In this document: positions 1 through 10,528 of the stretch, one piece after another
How the letters are laid out: every line of letters begins with the position of its first letter
How positions within the stretch are numbered: position 1 is the stretch's first letter
Assembly: GCF_030269545.1 (NCBI RefSeq)
Contig: NZ_BSTN01000001.1
Span: 265,204 to 329,203, forward strand
DNA length: 64,000 bases
DNA from: Actinomadura sp. NBRC 104425
Lineage (GTDB): Bacteria > Actinomycetota > Actinomycetes > Streptosporangiales > Streptosporangiaceae
Reading direction: 5' to 3'
Program-made: the position numbers and the translations under genes
Notes under the pieces: model-generated
What the model was told of the DNA's origin: nothing
Databases searched by the model: none
What the model saw: the letters and a program-made list of their open reading frames with translations, nothing else

Positions 1-964
1 AGCGGAACTCGGCGTCGTAGTCGTCCTCCAGGATGACGCCCCCCGTCCTGCGCGCCCATGCGACGAGGGCGGCGCGGCGGTGGGGGGCCATCACCACGCC
101 GGTGGGGTACTGGTGCGCGGGCGTCACCAGCACCGCGCGCGCCCGGGTGCGGGCGAGCGCGTCGACGTCCAGGCCGTCGCGGTCCACCGGGACGCGCTCC
201 AGCCGCATCCCGGCCGCCTCCAGCATCGGCAGCTGCCGCACGCTCGTGGGGTCCTCCACGGCCAGGACGCGGTGCCCCTCCTCGGCCAGCAGCCGCACCG
301 TGATCGCAAGGCCCTGCGCCACCCCGTTCATCACCAGCACCTGCCTCGGCTCGGCGTGCAGGGCGCGGACCCGGCCGAGGTATGCGGCCAGTGCCGCGCG
401 CAGCGCGGGCACGCCCGCCGGGTCGGGGTAGGCCAGGTCCTCGTTCGGCACGTCGCGCAGTACCGCGCGCATCGTCGCCAGCCAGCGCGCTCTCGGGAAG
501 GCGGACAGGTCGGGGAGGCCGGGCCACAGGTCGTAGGTGAACTCCAAGCGCGCGTCCCGCGGCACGGCGGCGGGTTCGTCCACCGCGGCCGTCCCGCTGC
601 CGTGGGACGGCGCGTCGACGGCGGGCGCCCTGCGCACGGTGGCCTTCGGCTGCGGGCCGGGGGCGGTGTGCGCGGCGTCCCAGGGGGCGAGGCGGGGCGG
701 CGGGGGCTCGTCGGGGCGGGCCAGGGGCGCGACCCGCGTGCCGTCCCCGCGCCGCGCGAGGAGGAAGCCCTCGGCGACCAGTTGCTCGTAGGCGGCGACC
801 ACCACACCGCGGGAGACGTCGAGGTCACGGGAAAGGTCACGGCTGGACGGCAGCCGCGTCCCCGGGGCCAGCCGCCCCGAGCGGATCGCCGCGCGGAATC
901 CTGCGGCTATCTGTGCGGCCAGCCGTCCGGCGGACCGGTCGAGGGGAAGATGCAGATCCGTCAC
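1..964 (-). CDS. MocR/PdxR-type GntR-aminotransferase regulator (3' end outside window)
   Basis: Reads leftward off the window edge; 321 codons are present. The N-terminal ~75 residues form a GntR winged helix (AAIRSGRLAPGTRLPSSRDL, then VSRGVVVAAYEQL). From about residue 130 a fold-type I aminotransferase-like domain follows, with a YPDPAG segment and, at the window edge, EDDYDAEFR. The catalytic-type PLP lysine lies beyond the edge, so it cannot be checked. The family (PdxR, GabR, TauR) senses PLP, alone or with an amine substrate, and controls vitamin B6, GABA or taurine genes; which one applies here is unknown. Start GTG at 964 is chosen because the winged helix begins immediately after it. 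It is divergent from the class I fumarase. Confidence 0.88.
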   Translation of the reverse strand, partial: MTDLHLPLDRSAGRLAAQIAAGFRAAIRSGRLAPGTRLPSSRDLSRDLDVSRGVVVAAYEQLVAEGFLLARRGDGTRVAPLARPDEPPPPRLAPWDAAHTAPGPQPKATVRRAPAVDAPSHGSGTAAVDEPAAVPRDARLEFTYDLWPGLPDLSAFPRARWLATMRAVLRDVPNEDLAYPDPAGVPALRAALAAYLGRVRALHAEPRQVLVMNGVAQGLAITVRLLAEEGHRVLAVEDPTSVRQLPMLEAAGMRLERVPVDRDGLDVDALARTRARAVLVTPAHQYPTGVVMAPHRRAALVAWARRTGGVILEDDYDAEFR

Positions 965-1139
965 ATCAGGTTCAGCGTTCCCGACGCCGTATCCCGTCAC
1001 CCGTGGACCATGAGGCCCGTGCCCCAGCGCCGCCTTACCGGCGCGGCGGTCGTACGCTGTAGGGCGGCCCCACCGGAAGCCCGGGCCGCTCCCCAGCCGG
1101 GTGCGCGCCCGCGAGCAAGACAGCGCGCGAGGTACATCG

Positions 1140-2780
<1,641 letters not shown>

Positions 2781-2873
2781 CGGCGCCGGACGTCGGCGGC
2801 ATTTCACCCGACACCTCAACAAACTGCCTCACACCGCCGGGTGACGGAGGGTCCCTCCGGTATCTTGTCCGCC

Positions 2874-4157
2874 ATGTCTCGGTCAGAGCGCCTCGTTCTC
2901 GCGACGCGCTACCGGCTGGTCTCGCGCATAGGCCAGGGCGCCCACGGCACGGTCTGGAAGGGCCACGACGACCTTCTCGACCGCGCCGTGGCGATCAAGG
3001 AGCTGCGGGTGCCCGAGGACCTGTCCGAGGACGACCGCATCGTCTTCTACCGGCGGACCCTGCGCGAGGCGCGGGCCCCGGCCCAGCTGCGCAGCCCGTC
3101 GATCGTCGAGGTCTACGACGTGGTGATCGAGCAGGGCCGGCCGTGGATCGTGATGGAGCTGGTCGAGGCGCCCAGCCTGGAGCAGATCATCCACGAGTCC
3201 GGCCCGCTGCCGCCCGAGCGGGTCGGCCCCATCGGCCGCCAGCTGCTGGACGCGCTGGCGGCCGCGCACCGCGCCGGCATCGTGCACCGCGACATCAAGC
3301 CCGGCAACGTGCTGCTGGACGGCGACCGGGCGGTGCTCACCGACTTCGGGCTGTGCTCCCCGGCCGGGTCGGCGAGCCTGACCAAGTCGGGGCATTTCAT
3401 GGGGTCGCCCGCGTACGTGGCGCCGGAGGTGGCCGCCGGCGAGCAGGCCACCCCGCGCTCGGACCTGTGGTCGCTGGGCGCCACGCTGTTCGCCGCGCTG
3501 GAGGGCCGCCCGCCCTTCGAGCGCGACAACGTGCTGGCCACCCTGAGCGCGCTGGCCAACGAGCCCGCGCCCGTCCCGCGCAACGCCGGGCCGCTGGCGC
3601 CCGTGGTGAGCGGCCTGCTGGACAAGAACCCCGCCCGGCGGCTCAGCCACGCCCGCGCGGCCGACCGCCTGGAGCGGGCGCTGGCCGGGCCGCGCTCGGG
3701 CCGCCGGCCGCCCACCCCGCGGCTGCGCATGGTGGCCGCGATCGCACTGGCCGGGGCGACGGTGGCGTCCTGCGGCATCGGCGTCACCGCGCTGGTCATC
3801 GGCATGTCCAAGCAGAGCTCCGGCCCGCCCGCCACCGAGCCCGCCACGGCCGCCGCGCAGGCCCGGGCGGGCGACGACGGCGACGCGCCGCCCGGCGCCG
3901 CGTCCGCCGCCCTGGTCGTGCGGGCCCGCACCGACAACTGCAAGATCTTCGTATCGGTGCCCGGCCACGGCATGGAGGTGCTCGCCGACGAGACGCTGGC
4001 GCGCGGGGACGTCCGCCAGTACGACCGGCCCAGCCTCAACGTCGTGATCCACGACGCGTCCGCGTGCGACGTGTGGGTCAACGGGCAGCGCAAGCCGCTC
4101 GGCGAGCCGGGCCGCCGGCAGAGCTACACCGTCACCAAGCAGACCCCCGGAAGCTGA
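2874..4157 (+). CDS. Membrane-anchored Ser/Thr protein kinase (PknB-like)
   Basis: 427 residues. The cytoplasmic kinase domain (about 12-275) has a Gly-rich loop GQGAHGTVWKG, ATP lysine Lys42, catalytic HRD at 138-140, DFG at 157-159 and the activation/P+1 segment ending SPAYVAPE, so all catalytic residues are present. After a basic stretch comes one membrane helix (about 283-309) and a short extracytoplasmic C-terminal domain of about 115 residues with two cysteines (NCKIF and ACDVW), possibly disulfide-linked. There are no PASTA repeats, so the sensed ligand is unknown. ATG 2874 is preferred; TATCTT 7 nt upstream could be a -10 giving a nearly leaderless mRNA. A GTG at 2841 is the alternative start. 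It sits between two fumarase genes, but no functional link is shown. Confidence 0.93.
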   Translation: MSRSERLVLATRYRLVSRIGQGAHGTVWKGHDDLLDRAVAIKELRVPEDLSEDDRIVFYRRTLREARAPAQLRSPSIVEVYDVVIEQGRPWIVMELVEAPSLEQIIHESGPLPPERVGPIGRQLLDALAAAHRAGIVHRDIKPGNVLLDGDRAVLTDFGLCSPAGSASLTKSGHFMGSPAYVAPEVAAGEQATPRSDLWSLGATLFAALEGRPPFERDNVLATLSALANEPAPVPRNAGPLAPVVSGLLDKNPARRLSHARAADRLERALAGPRSGRRPPTPRLRMVAAIALAGATVASCGIGVTALVIGMSKQSSGPPATEPATAAAQARAGDDGDAPPGAASAALVVRARTDNCKIFVSVPGHGMEVLADETLARGDVRQYDRPSLNVVIHDASACDVWVNGQRKPLGEPGRRQSYTVTKQTPGS

Positions 4158-4270
4158 CCGCCGGTCCGCGCGTCCGCACCGCATGCGGCGGGCCCCGCCG
4201 GGAATGCACAGGGCCTTCTTCGGGCTGCTGAGAGAGCAGCGGTGGAATCCGAAGCCGGAGGTGGCCTTCC

Positions 4271-5683
4271 ATGAGCGAGCATGCGCAGTTCCGGATCGAG
4301 CACGACTCCATGGGCGAGGTGCGCGTCCCCGCCGACGCCAAGTGGCGGGCGCAGACGCAGCGCGCGGTGGAGAACTTCCCGATCTCCGGGCGGACGCTGG
4401 AGCCCGCGCACATCGCGGCGCTGGGCCATATCAAGGCGGCCGCCGCGACCGTCAACGCCGAGCTGGGCGTGCTGGACAAGGACCTGGCCGAGGCGATCCG
4501 CGAGGCCGCCCTGGAGGTCGCCGCCGGCCGCTGGAACGACCAGTTCCCCGTCGACGTGTTCCAGACCGGGTCCGGCACGTCGTCCAACATGAACGCCAAC
4601 GAGGTCATCGCGACGCTGGCGCAGGAGCGGCTGGGCCGTCCCGTGCACCCCAACGACCACGTCAACGCCTCCCAGTCGTCCAACGACGTGTTCCCCTCCT
4701 CCATCCACATCGCGGCGACGGGCGCGGTCGTCAACGACCTGATCCCGGCGCTGTGGCACCTGGAGGCGGCGCTCGGCCGCAAGGCCGCCGAGTTCGCCGC
4801 GGTCGTCAAGGCGGGCCGCACCCACCTGATGGACGCCACCCCCGTCACGCTCGGCCAGGAGTTCGGCGGCTACGCGGCGCAGGTGCGGCACGGGGTGGAG
4901 CGGCTGGAGGCCGTGCTGCCGCGGCTGGCCGAGCTGCCGCTGGGCGGCACCGCCGTCGGCACCGGCATCAACACCCCCGAGGGCTTCGCGCCGCGCGTCA
5001 TCGCCGAGGTCGCCCGCGCCACCGGGCTGCCGCTGACCGAGGCGCGCGACCACTTCGAGGCCCAGGGCGCCCGGGACGGCCTGGTGGAGGCCAGCGGGGC
5101 GCTGCGCACCATCGCGGTCGGCCTCACCAAGATCGCCAACGATCTGCGCTGGATGGGCTCGGGGCCGCGCGCCGGACTGGCCGAGATCCGGCTGCCCGAC
5201 CTGCAGCCCGGCTCCTCGATCATGCCGGGCAAGGTCAACCCGGTGATCCCCGAGGCGGTGGCCCAGGTGGCCGCCCAGGTGATCGGCAACGATACGGCGG
5301 TCGCCTTCGGCGGCGCGTCCGGCAGCTTCGAGCTGAACGTCATGCTGCCCATGCTGGCCCGCAACCTGCTGGAGTCGATCGGCCTGCTGGCGAGCGCGGC
5401 GCGGCTGCTGGCCGACCGCTGCGTCGACGGCATCGAGGCGAACACCGAGCGGCTGCGCGAATACGCCGAGTCGTCCCCGTCGATCGTCACCCCGCTCAAC
5501 CGCTACATCGGCTACGAGGAGGCCGCCAAGGTCGCCAAGCAGGCCCTCGCCGAGCGCAAGACCATCCGCGAGGTGGTGCTGGAACGCGGCTACGTCGACG
5601 CCGGCAAACTCACGCTGGAGCAGCTCGACGCGGCCCTGGACGTGCTGTCCATGGCCAACGCCGAGCCGCCCCGGCGCTCCTGA
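4271..5683 (+). CDS. fumC: Class II fumarate hydratase
   Basis: 470-residue member of the aspartase/fumarase superfamily, catalysing reversible hydration of fumarate to malate as a cofactor-free homotetramer. Diagnostic segments are [33 protein letters not shown] and the signature loop [12 protein letters not shown] near residue 313. Start ATG 4271 follows GGAGG with about 9 nt spacing. The gene is 113 bp after the kinase on the same strand and may share its transcript. A related family member such as adenylosuccinate or argininosuccinate lyase is unlikely, because the SSNMNANEV and FPSSIHIA segments are fumarase-specific. Confidence 0.97.
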   Translation: MSEHAQFRIEHDSMGEVRVPADAKWRAQTQRAVENFPISGRTLEPAHIAALGHIKAAAATVNAELGVLDKDLAEAIREAALEVAAGRWNDQFPVDVFQTGSGTSSNMNANEVIATLAQERLGRPVHPNDHVNASQSSNDVFPSSIHIAATGAVVNDLIPALWHLEAALGRKAAEFAAVVKAGRTHLMDATPVTLGQEFGGYAAQVRHGVERLEAVLPRLAELPLGGTAVGTGINTPEGFAPRVIAEVARATGLPLTEARDHFEAQGARDGLVEASGALRTIAVGLTKIANDLRWMGSGPRAGLAEIRLPDLQPGSSIMPGKVNPVIPEAVAQVAAQVIGNDTAVAFGGASGSFELNVMLPMLARNLLESIGLLASAARLLADRCVDGIEANTERLREYAESSPSIVTPLNRYIGYEEAAKVAKQALAERKTIREVVLERGYVDAGKLTLEQLDAALDVLSMANAEPPRRS

Positions 5684-5693
5684 CGACGATCGG

Positions 5694-5712
5694 CGTCCGG
5701 TCGGGCCGGACG
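5694..5712. terminator. Hairpin between convergent fumC and SLT gene
   Basis: CGTCCGG and CCGGACG form a 7-bp stem around a 5-nt loop, in the 34 bp between two convergent genes. There is no U-tract on either strand, so this is a probable bidirectional terminator but not a strong one. Confidence 0.4.
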
Positions 5713-5717
5713 GCCGG

Positions 5718-6779
5718 TCAGTACCAGCCCGTGCTCTGCGAGTGCTGCCACGCCGCGCACGGGCTGCCGTACCGGCCCTTGATGTAGTTGAGCCCCCAGC
5801 GGATCTGCGTCTTGGCGTTGGTGCGCCAGTCGGCGCCCTCGCTGGCCATCTTGGAACCCGGAAGCGCCTGCGGGATGCCGTACGCGCCGGTGGAGGGGTT
5901 GCTGGCGCGGTAGTTCCAGTGGCTTTCCTTGTTCCACAGGTTCACCAGGCACCCGAACTGGGTGCTGGGGTTGAACCCGTAGTTGTCCATGATGGCCTTG
6001 GCGTACGCCTGCGCCTCGCCCGCGGGCATCGGGTTGCCCGCCGTCGGCGCCTCGTCCGACCCGCTCTCTTCCTTCTCCTTCTCGGGAGTCTTGGTCGGGA
6101 TCGGCGTGCCCTTGGGCAGCAGCGCGGGCCGCTTGGAGGTCTCCTTGCGCGCGCTGCGGGAGGCGCGATCCACCGCCTGCTTCTTGCGCGCGGCCTCCAG
6201 GGCCTCCAGGTCCACGGTCGGCTGCTGCTTGGGGGCGTCCGCCAGCGGGGACGGCTGCACGACGGCCTTTTCCTCGCCGCCGGTGAAGGCGAACGCGGCG
6301 ACCGCGCCGCCGCCCACCAGCACCAGCGCACCCGCCGTCACCGCGGCGACCTTCAGCCCGGTGCGCCCGCCGCCCGGGCGGCCCGGCTCGCCGGGCCCCT
6401 TGGCCGCCTTAGGCGTCCTGGGAGCCTTGGGCGCCTTGCCGATCCGGGCGGGCTTGCGCGACCTGGCGGGCTTGCGGGAGCGCGGCGCGCCCGGCTGGGG
6501 CATGCCGCCGACCTCGATCTCGTCGCGCGGGGCGTCGGGGGCGCCGTGGGGCGCCTGCGCCGGGTCGTCCGCCGGGACGGCCGACATCGTGGCGGTGTCC
6601 CCGCCGGGCTCGCCGAAACCGTCGCCCGCACGCGCGGACACCCCGGCGACCCGCACGTCGTTCTCGTGGGGGCTCTGCCGCGGAAGCTGCTGGGGAGCCG
6701 CCTGGAAGGGCGTCTGCGGCTCCGGCTGTGGGGACTGTCGATCGTCTCGCCTAGGGGACCCGGGACGGTCTCCGTACAA
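5718..6779 (-). CDS. Membrane-anchored lytic transglycosylase, SLT domain
   Basis: 353 residues if started at TTG 6779. A Pro/Gln-rich N-terminus is followed by an Arg/Lys/Pro-rich repeat (RSRKPARSRKPAR), a single membrane helix (LKVAAVTAGALVLVGGGAVAAFAF), a charged linker and a C-terminal SLT domain of about 80 residues with CLVNLWNKESHWNYRASNPSTGAYGIPQA. The Glu in NKESHW is the expected catalytic acid. The family cleaves peptidoglycan glycan strands outside the membrane. TTG 6779 is chosen because AAGGA lies 5-6 nt upstream and GC-rich codon use begins shortly after it; ATG 6587 is an alternative lacking a ribosome site. A promoter and a roughly 120-nt leader lie upstream. Confidence 0.82.
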   Translation of the reverse strand: MYGDRPGSPRRDDRQSPQPEPQTPFQAAPQQLPRQSPHENDVRVAGVSARAGDGFGEPGGDTATMSAVPADDPAQAPHGAPDAPRDEIEVGGMPQPGAPRSRKPARSRKPARIGKAPKAPRTPKAAKGPGEPGRPGGGRTGLKVAAVTAGALVLVGGGAVAAFAFTGGEEKAVVQPSPLADAPKQQPTVDLEALEAARKKQAVDRASRSARKETSKRPALLPKGTPIPTKTPEKEKEESGSDEAPTAGNPMPAGEAQAYAKAIMDNYGFNPSTQFGCLVNLWNKESHWNYRASNPSTGAYGIPQALPGSKMASEGADWRTNAKTQIRWGLNYIKGRYGSPCAAWQHSQSTGWY

Positions 6780-6908
6780 GGCGGTCCTTCCGACGGTCGC
6801 ACGCGCATGGTCACGCGCACGAACTGCTTCCACCCCCGGCCCACTCGGGGGGTGCTTACCGGGAGACACAATGCCCGACGGAAAGGGAGGCTCCGCAACA
6901 AGAATGCG

Positions 6909-6937
6909 ACGAATGCTATGGATGAGGCGGTTGTCAA
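6909..6937 (-). promoter_or_regulatory. Candidate promoter of the SLT gene
   Basis: On the minus strand TTGACA (6937-6932) is followed after 17 bp by ATTCGT (6914-6909). The perfect -35 in a high-GC genome is notable; the -10 is poor. Transcription from here would give a leader of about 120 nt, containing CACCCCC/GGGGGTG hairpin arms, before the TTG start. Confidence 0.45.
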
Positions 6938-7068
6938 CTCGCCGGTAACACCCCCAAAACGGGTGCGGGACCTGCGATTCCGCGACACGCCGCACGATCT
7001 TGTGACCTTACTCACAGATACACGCAGCGGCGTCAGACGATCACATTGCGCACCCGAGTCGGTCTCGG

Positions 7069-7115
7069 AAAACGCCGCGCCCCGGCGGCCCGCACGGGAC
7101 CGCCGGGGCGCGGCG
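7069..7115 (-). terminator. Strong intrinsic terminator after phoH
   Basis: A perfect 16-bp inverted repeat (arms 7073-7088 and 7100-7115) with an 11-nt loop. On the minus strand it is followed directly by TTTT (7072-7069). It lies just after the stop of the PhoH gene, as expected for a factor-independent terminator separating it from the SLT gene. Confidence 0.85.
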
Positions 7116-7132
7116 CGCGACCCGCGCGACCG

Positions 7133-8491
7133 TCAGACGCCCACGTCGCCGAGCAGGTCGGTCACCAGTTCGGCGATCGGCGACCGTTCCGAGCGCGTCA
7201 AAGTGACATGCGCGAACAGCGGATGCCCCTTGAGCCGCTCCACCACGGCGGCCACCCCGTCGTGCCGACCGACCCGCAGGTTGTCGCGCTGCGCGACGTC
7301 GTGGGTGAGGACGACGCGCGACCCCGCGCCGATGCGCGACAGGACGGTCAGCAGCACCCCGCGCTCCAGCGACTGCGCCTCGTCCACGATCACGAAGGCG
7401 TCGTGCAGGGACCGGCCGCGGATGTGGGTGAGCGGCAGCACCTCGAGCATGCCGCGGTCGAGGACCTCCTCGATGACCTCCGGCGTGGTCACCGCCGACA
7501 GCGTGTCGTAGACGGCCTGCGCCCAGGGCGACATCTTCTCGTTCTCGGTGCCCGGCAGATAGCCCAGTTCCTGGCCGCCGACGGCGTACAGCGGACGGAA
7601 CACCACCACCTTGCGGTGCCGGCCGCGCTCCAGCACGGCCTCCAGGCCCGCGCACAGCGCCAGGGCGGACTTGCCGGTGCCGGCCCGGCCGCCCAGCGAC
7701 ACGATGCCCACGTCCTCGTCCATCAGCAGGTCGAGCGCGATCCGCTGCTCGGCGGAGCGGCCGCGCAGGCCGAACACCTCGCGGTCGCCGCGCACCAGCC
7801 GGACCGACTTGTCGGGCTGCACCCGGGCCAGCGCCGAGCCGCGCTCCGACAGCAGCCGCAGGCCCGTGTGGCAGGGCAGGTCGCGGGCCTCCTCCAGATC
7901 GGCCGTGCCGGCCTCGTACAGCTCCTCGATCCGGTCGGCGGGCACCTCCAGCTCGCGCATCCCGGTCCAGCCGGACTCCACCACCGCCAGCTCGGCCCGG
8001 TACTCCTCGGCCGCCAGCCCCACCGCCGACGCCTTGACCCGCATCGGCAGGTCCTTGGACACCAGCACCACGTCGCGGCCCTCCCGGGCCAGCCAGGCCG
8101 CCACCGACAGGATGCGGGTGTCGTTGTCGCCCAGCCGGAACCCGTCCGGGAGCACGGCGGGGTCGGAGTGGTTGAGTTCGACTCGGACCGTTCCACCCAG
8201 GTGCCCGACCGGCACCGGGGCGTCCAGCCGCCCGTGGGCGACGCGCAGGTCGTCCAGGGTGCGCAGGGCCTGCCGGGCGAAGTAGCCCAGCTCCGGATGG
8301 TGCCGCTTGGCCTCGAGCTCGGAGATGACGACGACGGGGAGTACGACCTCGTGCTCGGCGAACCGGGTCATCGCCCCCGGGTCGGCGAGCAGGACGCTGG
8401 TGTCGAGGACGTACGTGCGCCGAACCGAGCCGTCGGGTGCGGGCCCGGAGGAGCCCCCGGGAAGGGGCCGGCGCGTGGAGGTTGTGGCCAC
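7133..8491 (-). CDS. PhoH family protein with N-terminal PIN domain
   Basis: 452 residues. An N-terminal PIN-like nuclease domain ([10 protein letters not shown] with Asp30, [16 protein letters not shown]) is joined to a C-terminal PhoH-type RNA helicase/ATPase domain with Walker [10 protein letters not shown] (267-275) and Walker B VIVDEAQ (to 373). This corresponds to the PhoH2/YlaK architecture, a combined RNA helicase and ribonuclease, in some species partnered by a toxin-antitoxin-like small gene; no such partner is seen here. Start GTG 8491 is preceded by GGGAGA. Acidic PIN residues are retained, so the nuclease is probably active. The role in this organism is not known. Confidence 0.93.
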   Translation of the reverse strand: MATTSTRRPLPGGSSGPAPDGSVRRTYVLDTSVLLADPGAMTRFAEHEVVLPVVVISELEAKRHHPELGYFARQALRTLDDLRVAHGRLDAPVPVGHLGGTVRVELNHSDPAVLPDGFRLGDNDTRILSVAAWLAREGRDVVLVSKDLPMRVKASAVGLAAEEYRAELAVVESGWTGMRELEVPADRIEELYEAGTADLEEARDLPCHTGLRLLSERGSALARVQPDKSVRLVRGDREVFGLRGRSAEQRIALDLLMDEDVGIVSLGGRAGTGKSALALCAGLEAVLERGRHRKVVVFRPLYAVGGQELGYLPGTENEKMSPWAQAVYDTLSAVTTPEVIEEVLDRGMLEVLPLTHIRGRSLHDAFVIVDEAQSLERGVLLTVLSRIGAGSRVVLTHDVAQRDNLRVGRHDGVAAVVERLKGHPLFAHVTLTRSERSPIAELVTDLLGDVGV

Positions 8492-8623
8492 TCGATCTCC
8501 CTGTGCAGAGGGGATTTGCCGGTGGCGCCGCAGTCCGCCCCCGTCGCGGGCTGGACCGGCCGGATCGCCGGGACGCCCGGGGCGGCGATCGGCGGGAACG
8601 GCGGGCGCTCCCGCGGGTGATCC

Positions 8624-9418
8624 TCAGGAACCGAAGCGCCGGTGCCGCGCGGCGTAGGAGCGCAGCGCCCGCAGGAAGTCGACCTTGCGGAAGTCCGGCC
8701 AGTGGACCTCGCAGAAATAGAACTCCGAGTGGGCGCTCTGCCACAGCATGAACCCCGACAGGCGCTGCTCCCCCGAGGTGCGGATGAGCAGGTCCGGGTC
8801 GGGCTGGCCGCGCGTATAGAGATGCTCTGCGATGTGCTCGACTTCGAGGACCTCGGCGAGCTCCTCGATGCTGGTGCCTTTGCTCGCCTGCTCAAACAGC
8901 AGTGAGCGCACCGCATCAGCGATCTCACGCCTACCTCCATACCCAACTGCGACGTTCACAATCAGGCCGGGGGCGCCGGATGTGGCCTCATAGGCGTCTT
9001 TCAGGACACGCGCCGTCTTATCGGGCAGCAGGTCCAGCGCGCCGACCGGCTTGACGTGCCAGCCGTCGGCGGCGAGCTTCTGCACGGTGTTCTCGATGAT
9101 CTCCAGCAGCGGGTCGAGCTCTGCGGCGGGCCGCGACAGGTTGTCGGTGGACAGCAGCCACAGCGTGACCACCTCGACCCCGGCCTCGGTGCACCAGTGC
9201 AGCAGGTCGGAGATCTTGTCGGCTCCGGCGCGGTGGCCGGTGCTGACGTCGGTCAGGCCCATGGAGCGGGCCCAGCGGCGGTTGCCGTCCAGGATCACCC
9301 CGACGTGGCGGGGGATGTTGTCGGTGGGCAGCGACGCCTCGAGGCGCCGCTCGTACATGCGGTAGACGGCGTCGCGGATCGCCGCGTACGGGCCGCTGCG
9401 GCGGACTGCCGAGGTCAC
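8624..9418 (-). CDS. uppS: Short-chain cis-prenyl diphosphate synthase (Rv1086-like)
   Basis: 264 residues. The UPP synthase fold is clear: VILDGNRRWAR with the catalytic Asp, VTLWLLSTDNLSR, NVAVGYGGRREI and DLLIRTSGEQRLSGFMLWQSAHSE across the C-terminal half. Overall the protein resembles mycobacterial Rv1086 (Z,E-farnesyl diphosphate synthase) more than the longer decaprenyl enzyme Rv2361c, including the N-terminal YRMYERRL segment. It probably makes a short Z-prenyl diphosphate from IPP and an allylic primer for lipid-carrier synthesis. GTG 9418 is chosen to match the Rv1086 length; an in-frame start at 9505 would add 29 residues of low-complexity sequence. Product chain length is inferred, not shown. 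Confidence 0.9.
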   Translation of the reverse strand: MTSAVRRSGPYAAIRDAVYRMYERRLEASLPTDNIPRHVGVILDGNRRWARSMGLTDVSTGHRAGADKISDLLHWCTEAGVEVVTLWLLSTDNLSRPAAELDPLLEIIENTVQKLAADGWHVKPVGALDLLPDKTARVLKDAYEATSGAPGLIVNVAVGYGGRREIADAVRSLLFEQASKGTSIEELAEVLEVEHIAEHLYTRGQPDPDLLIRTSGEQRLSGFMLWQSAHSEFYFCEVHWPDFRKVDFLRALRSYAARHRRFGS

Positions 9419-9675
9419 GCGCGCCCGGTGCCCGTCCCCCTTGGCGGCGTCACGACCCGCGCCGGACCCCGCGACACGACGCGTCCCACCCCACCGAACC
9501 CCCATGTGGGCTTCCCTTCGAGCAGCCGTCTCCAGTGAGAACGAGGCTCAATTATGGCTTGCGAGCAAGGGTTGTCCTACCGTCTTGGACGTTTGCAGCC
9601 CCGTGCGTCGTTTCAGCATATTTCGCGCCGGACGACGGGAAATCCCCCCGGAGGGTGACGTGCGGGCCGGGGCGG

Positions 9676-10197
9676 CTACACCTGCGGACCGGCGGCGCGG
9701 GCGCGCTCGACGTGCTCCAGGGCGGCGCGCAGCTCGGCGAGCCAGTCGTCGGTGTGCTTGCCGACCAGCCGGACGCACCAGGCCAGCGCGTCGCTGCGGC
9801 TGCGCGCCACGCCCGCCTCGACCAGGGTGTCCAGGACGCGCCGCTCGGGCTGGCGCAGCCGGGTCATCACCGGCACCGACAGCGTGGTGAACATCTCGCG
9901 GACGTCCCCGCAGACCACCCCCCACGACACGCGCTGCCCGAAGCGGTGCTCGGCCTCGCGCGCGATGGCCATGCGGCGCTCCCGGGTGTCCTCGCGGAAG
10001 CGCTGGATGTGCCCGGCCAGCATGGCGGCGCGCTCGGTCTCGGAGACGCCGCGCGCGGCGGCGGGCTCGGGCAGGCGGCCGACCACGCTGATCTCCTCGC
10101 GGTCGAGGACGACCTCGACCGGCCCCTCGAACCAGTCCTCGGGCAGGCGGCCGGTGAACCAGCCCCGGACCTTCTCCACCGCCTCGCTCGTAGTCAT
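9676..10197 (-). CDS. Conserved hypothetical protein, 173 aa
   Basis: No family function recognised. The protein is soluble and charged, with no signal peptide or membrane helix. The N-terminal third contains strand-like segments (VEVVLDREEISVVGRL), the middle a helical EREAHL-type stretch (GHIQRFREDTRERRMAIAREAEHRFG), and the C-terminus a helical region ending SDALAWCVRLVGKHTDDWLAELRAALEHV that could be a small DNA-binding or dimerisation bundle. Codon use is typical for the genome and the start ATG is clear. It lies alone, upstream of uppS on the same strand with a 257-bp gap. Confidence 0.75.
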   Translation of the reverse strand: MTTSEAVEKVRGWFTGRLPEDWFEGPVEVVLDREEISVVGRLPEPAAARGVSETERAAMLAGHIQRFREDTRERRMAIAREAEHRFGQRVSWGVVCGDVREMFTTLSVPVMTRLRQPERRVLDTLVEAGVARSRSDALAWCVRLVGKHTDDWLAELRAALEHVERARAAGPQV

Positions 10198-10265
10198 GTA
10201 ATCAAAATTACAACTCCTCGCCGACCTCGGCCAGCACCGCTCCTCGAATGACGCCGATCCCTGTA

Positions 10266-10466
10266 ACCGACCGTGCTGGGCGTGGGCCTCGGCCGCACCG
10301 CGGTGCCCGCCATGGACCTGGTGATCTCGCCGCTGCCCGGCGGCGAGGCCGGCCGCGACTCCGGGCCGGTGCAGACGCTGCCAAGGAGGACCCGGGCGAA
10401 CTCATCGACCGCACCATGGCGTTCCTGGCGGCGGGCTGCCCGGTCGACGCCCCGCCCGAGGACTGA
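10266..10466 (+). pseudogene. Decayed fragments: MFS-transporter-like and regulator-like C-termini
   Basis: Two short pieces in different frames and no intact gene. The first (from about 10273) reads LGVGLGRTAVPAMDLVIS then PLPGGEAGRDSGPVQTL, which looks like the TM13-14 loop of DHA2-type drug transporters. The second, shifted one frame, reads AKEDPGELIDRTMAFLAAGC and ends at a TGA at 10466, like the C-terminal tail of a TetR regulator. Together they suggest remnants of an efflux pump and its repressor. The assignment rests on pattern recognition over about 65 residues only. Confidence 0.4.
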
Positions 10467-10528
10467 CCAGGGCCGGCGCGCACCGGCCGGTGCGCTGCCG
10501 TCGGCCCGCGGTGCTCAGTGCGCGGTGC

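Noticed and set aside
6780-6900. c-di-AMP (ydaO-type) riboswitch before the SLT gene
   Set aside because: The expected GGGGTGAATC-like core and flanking conserved blocks are not present.
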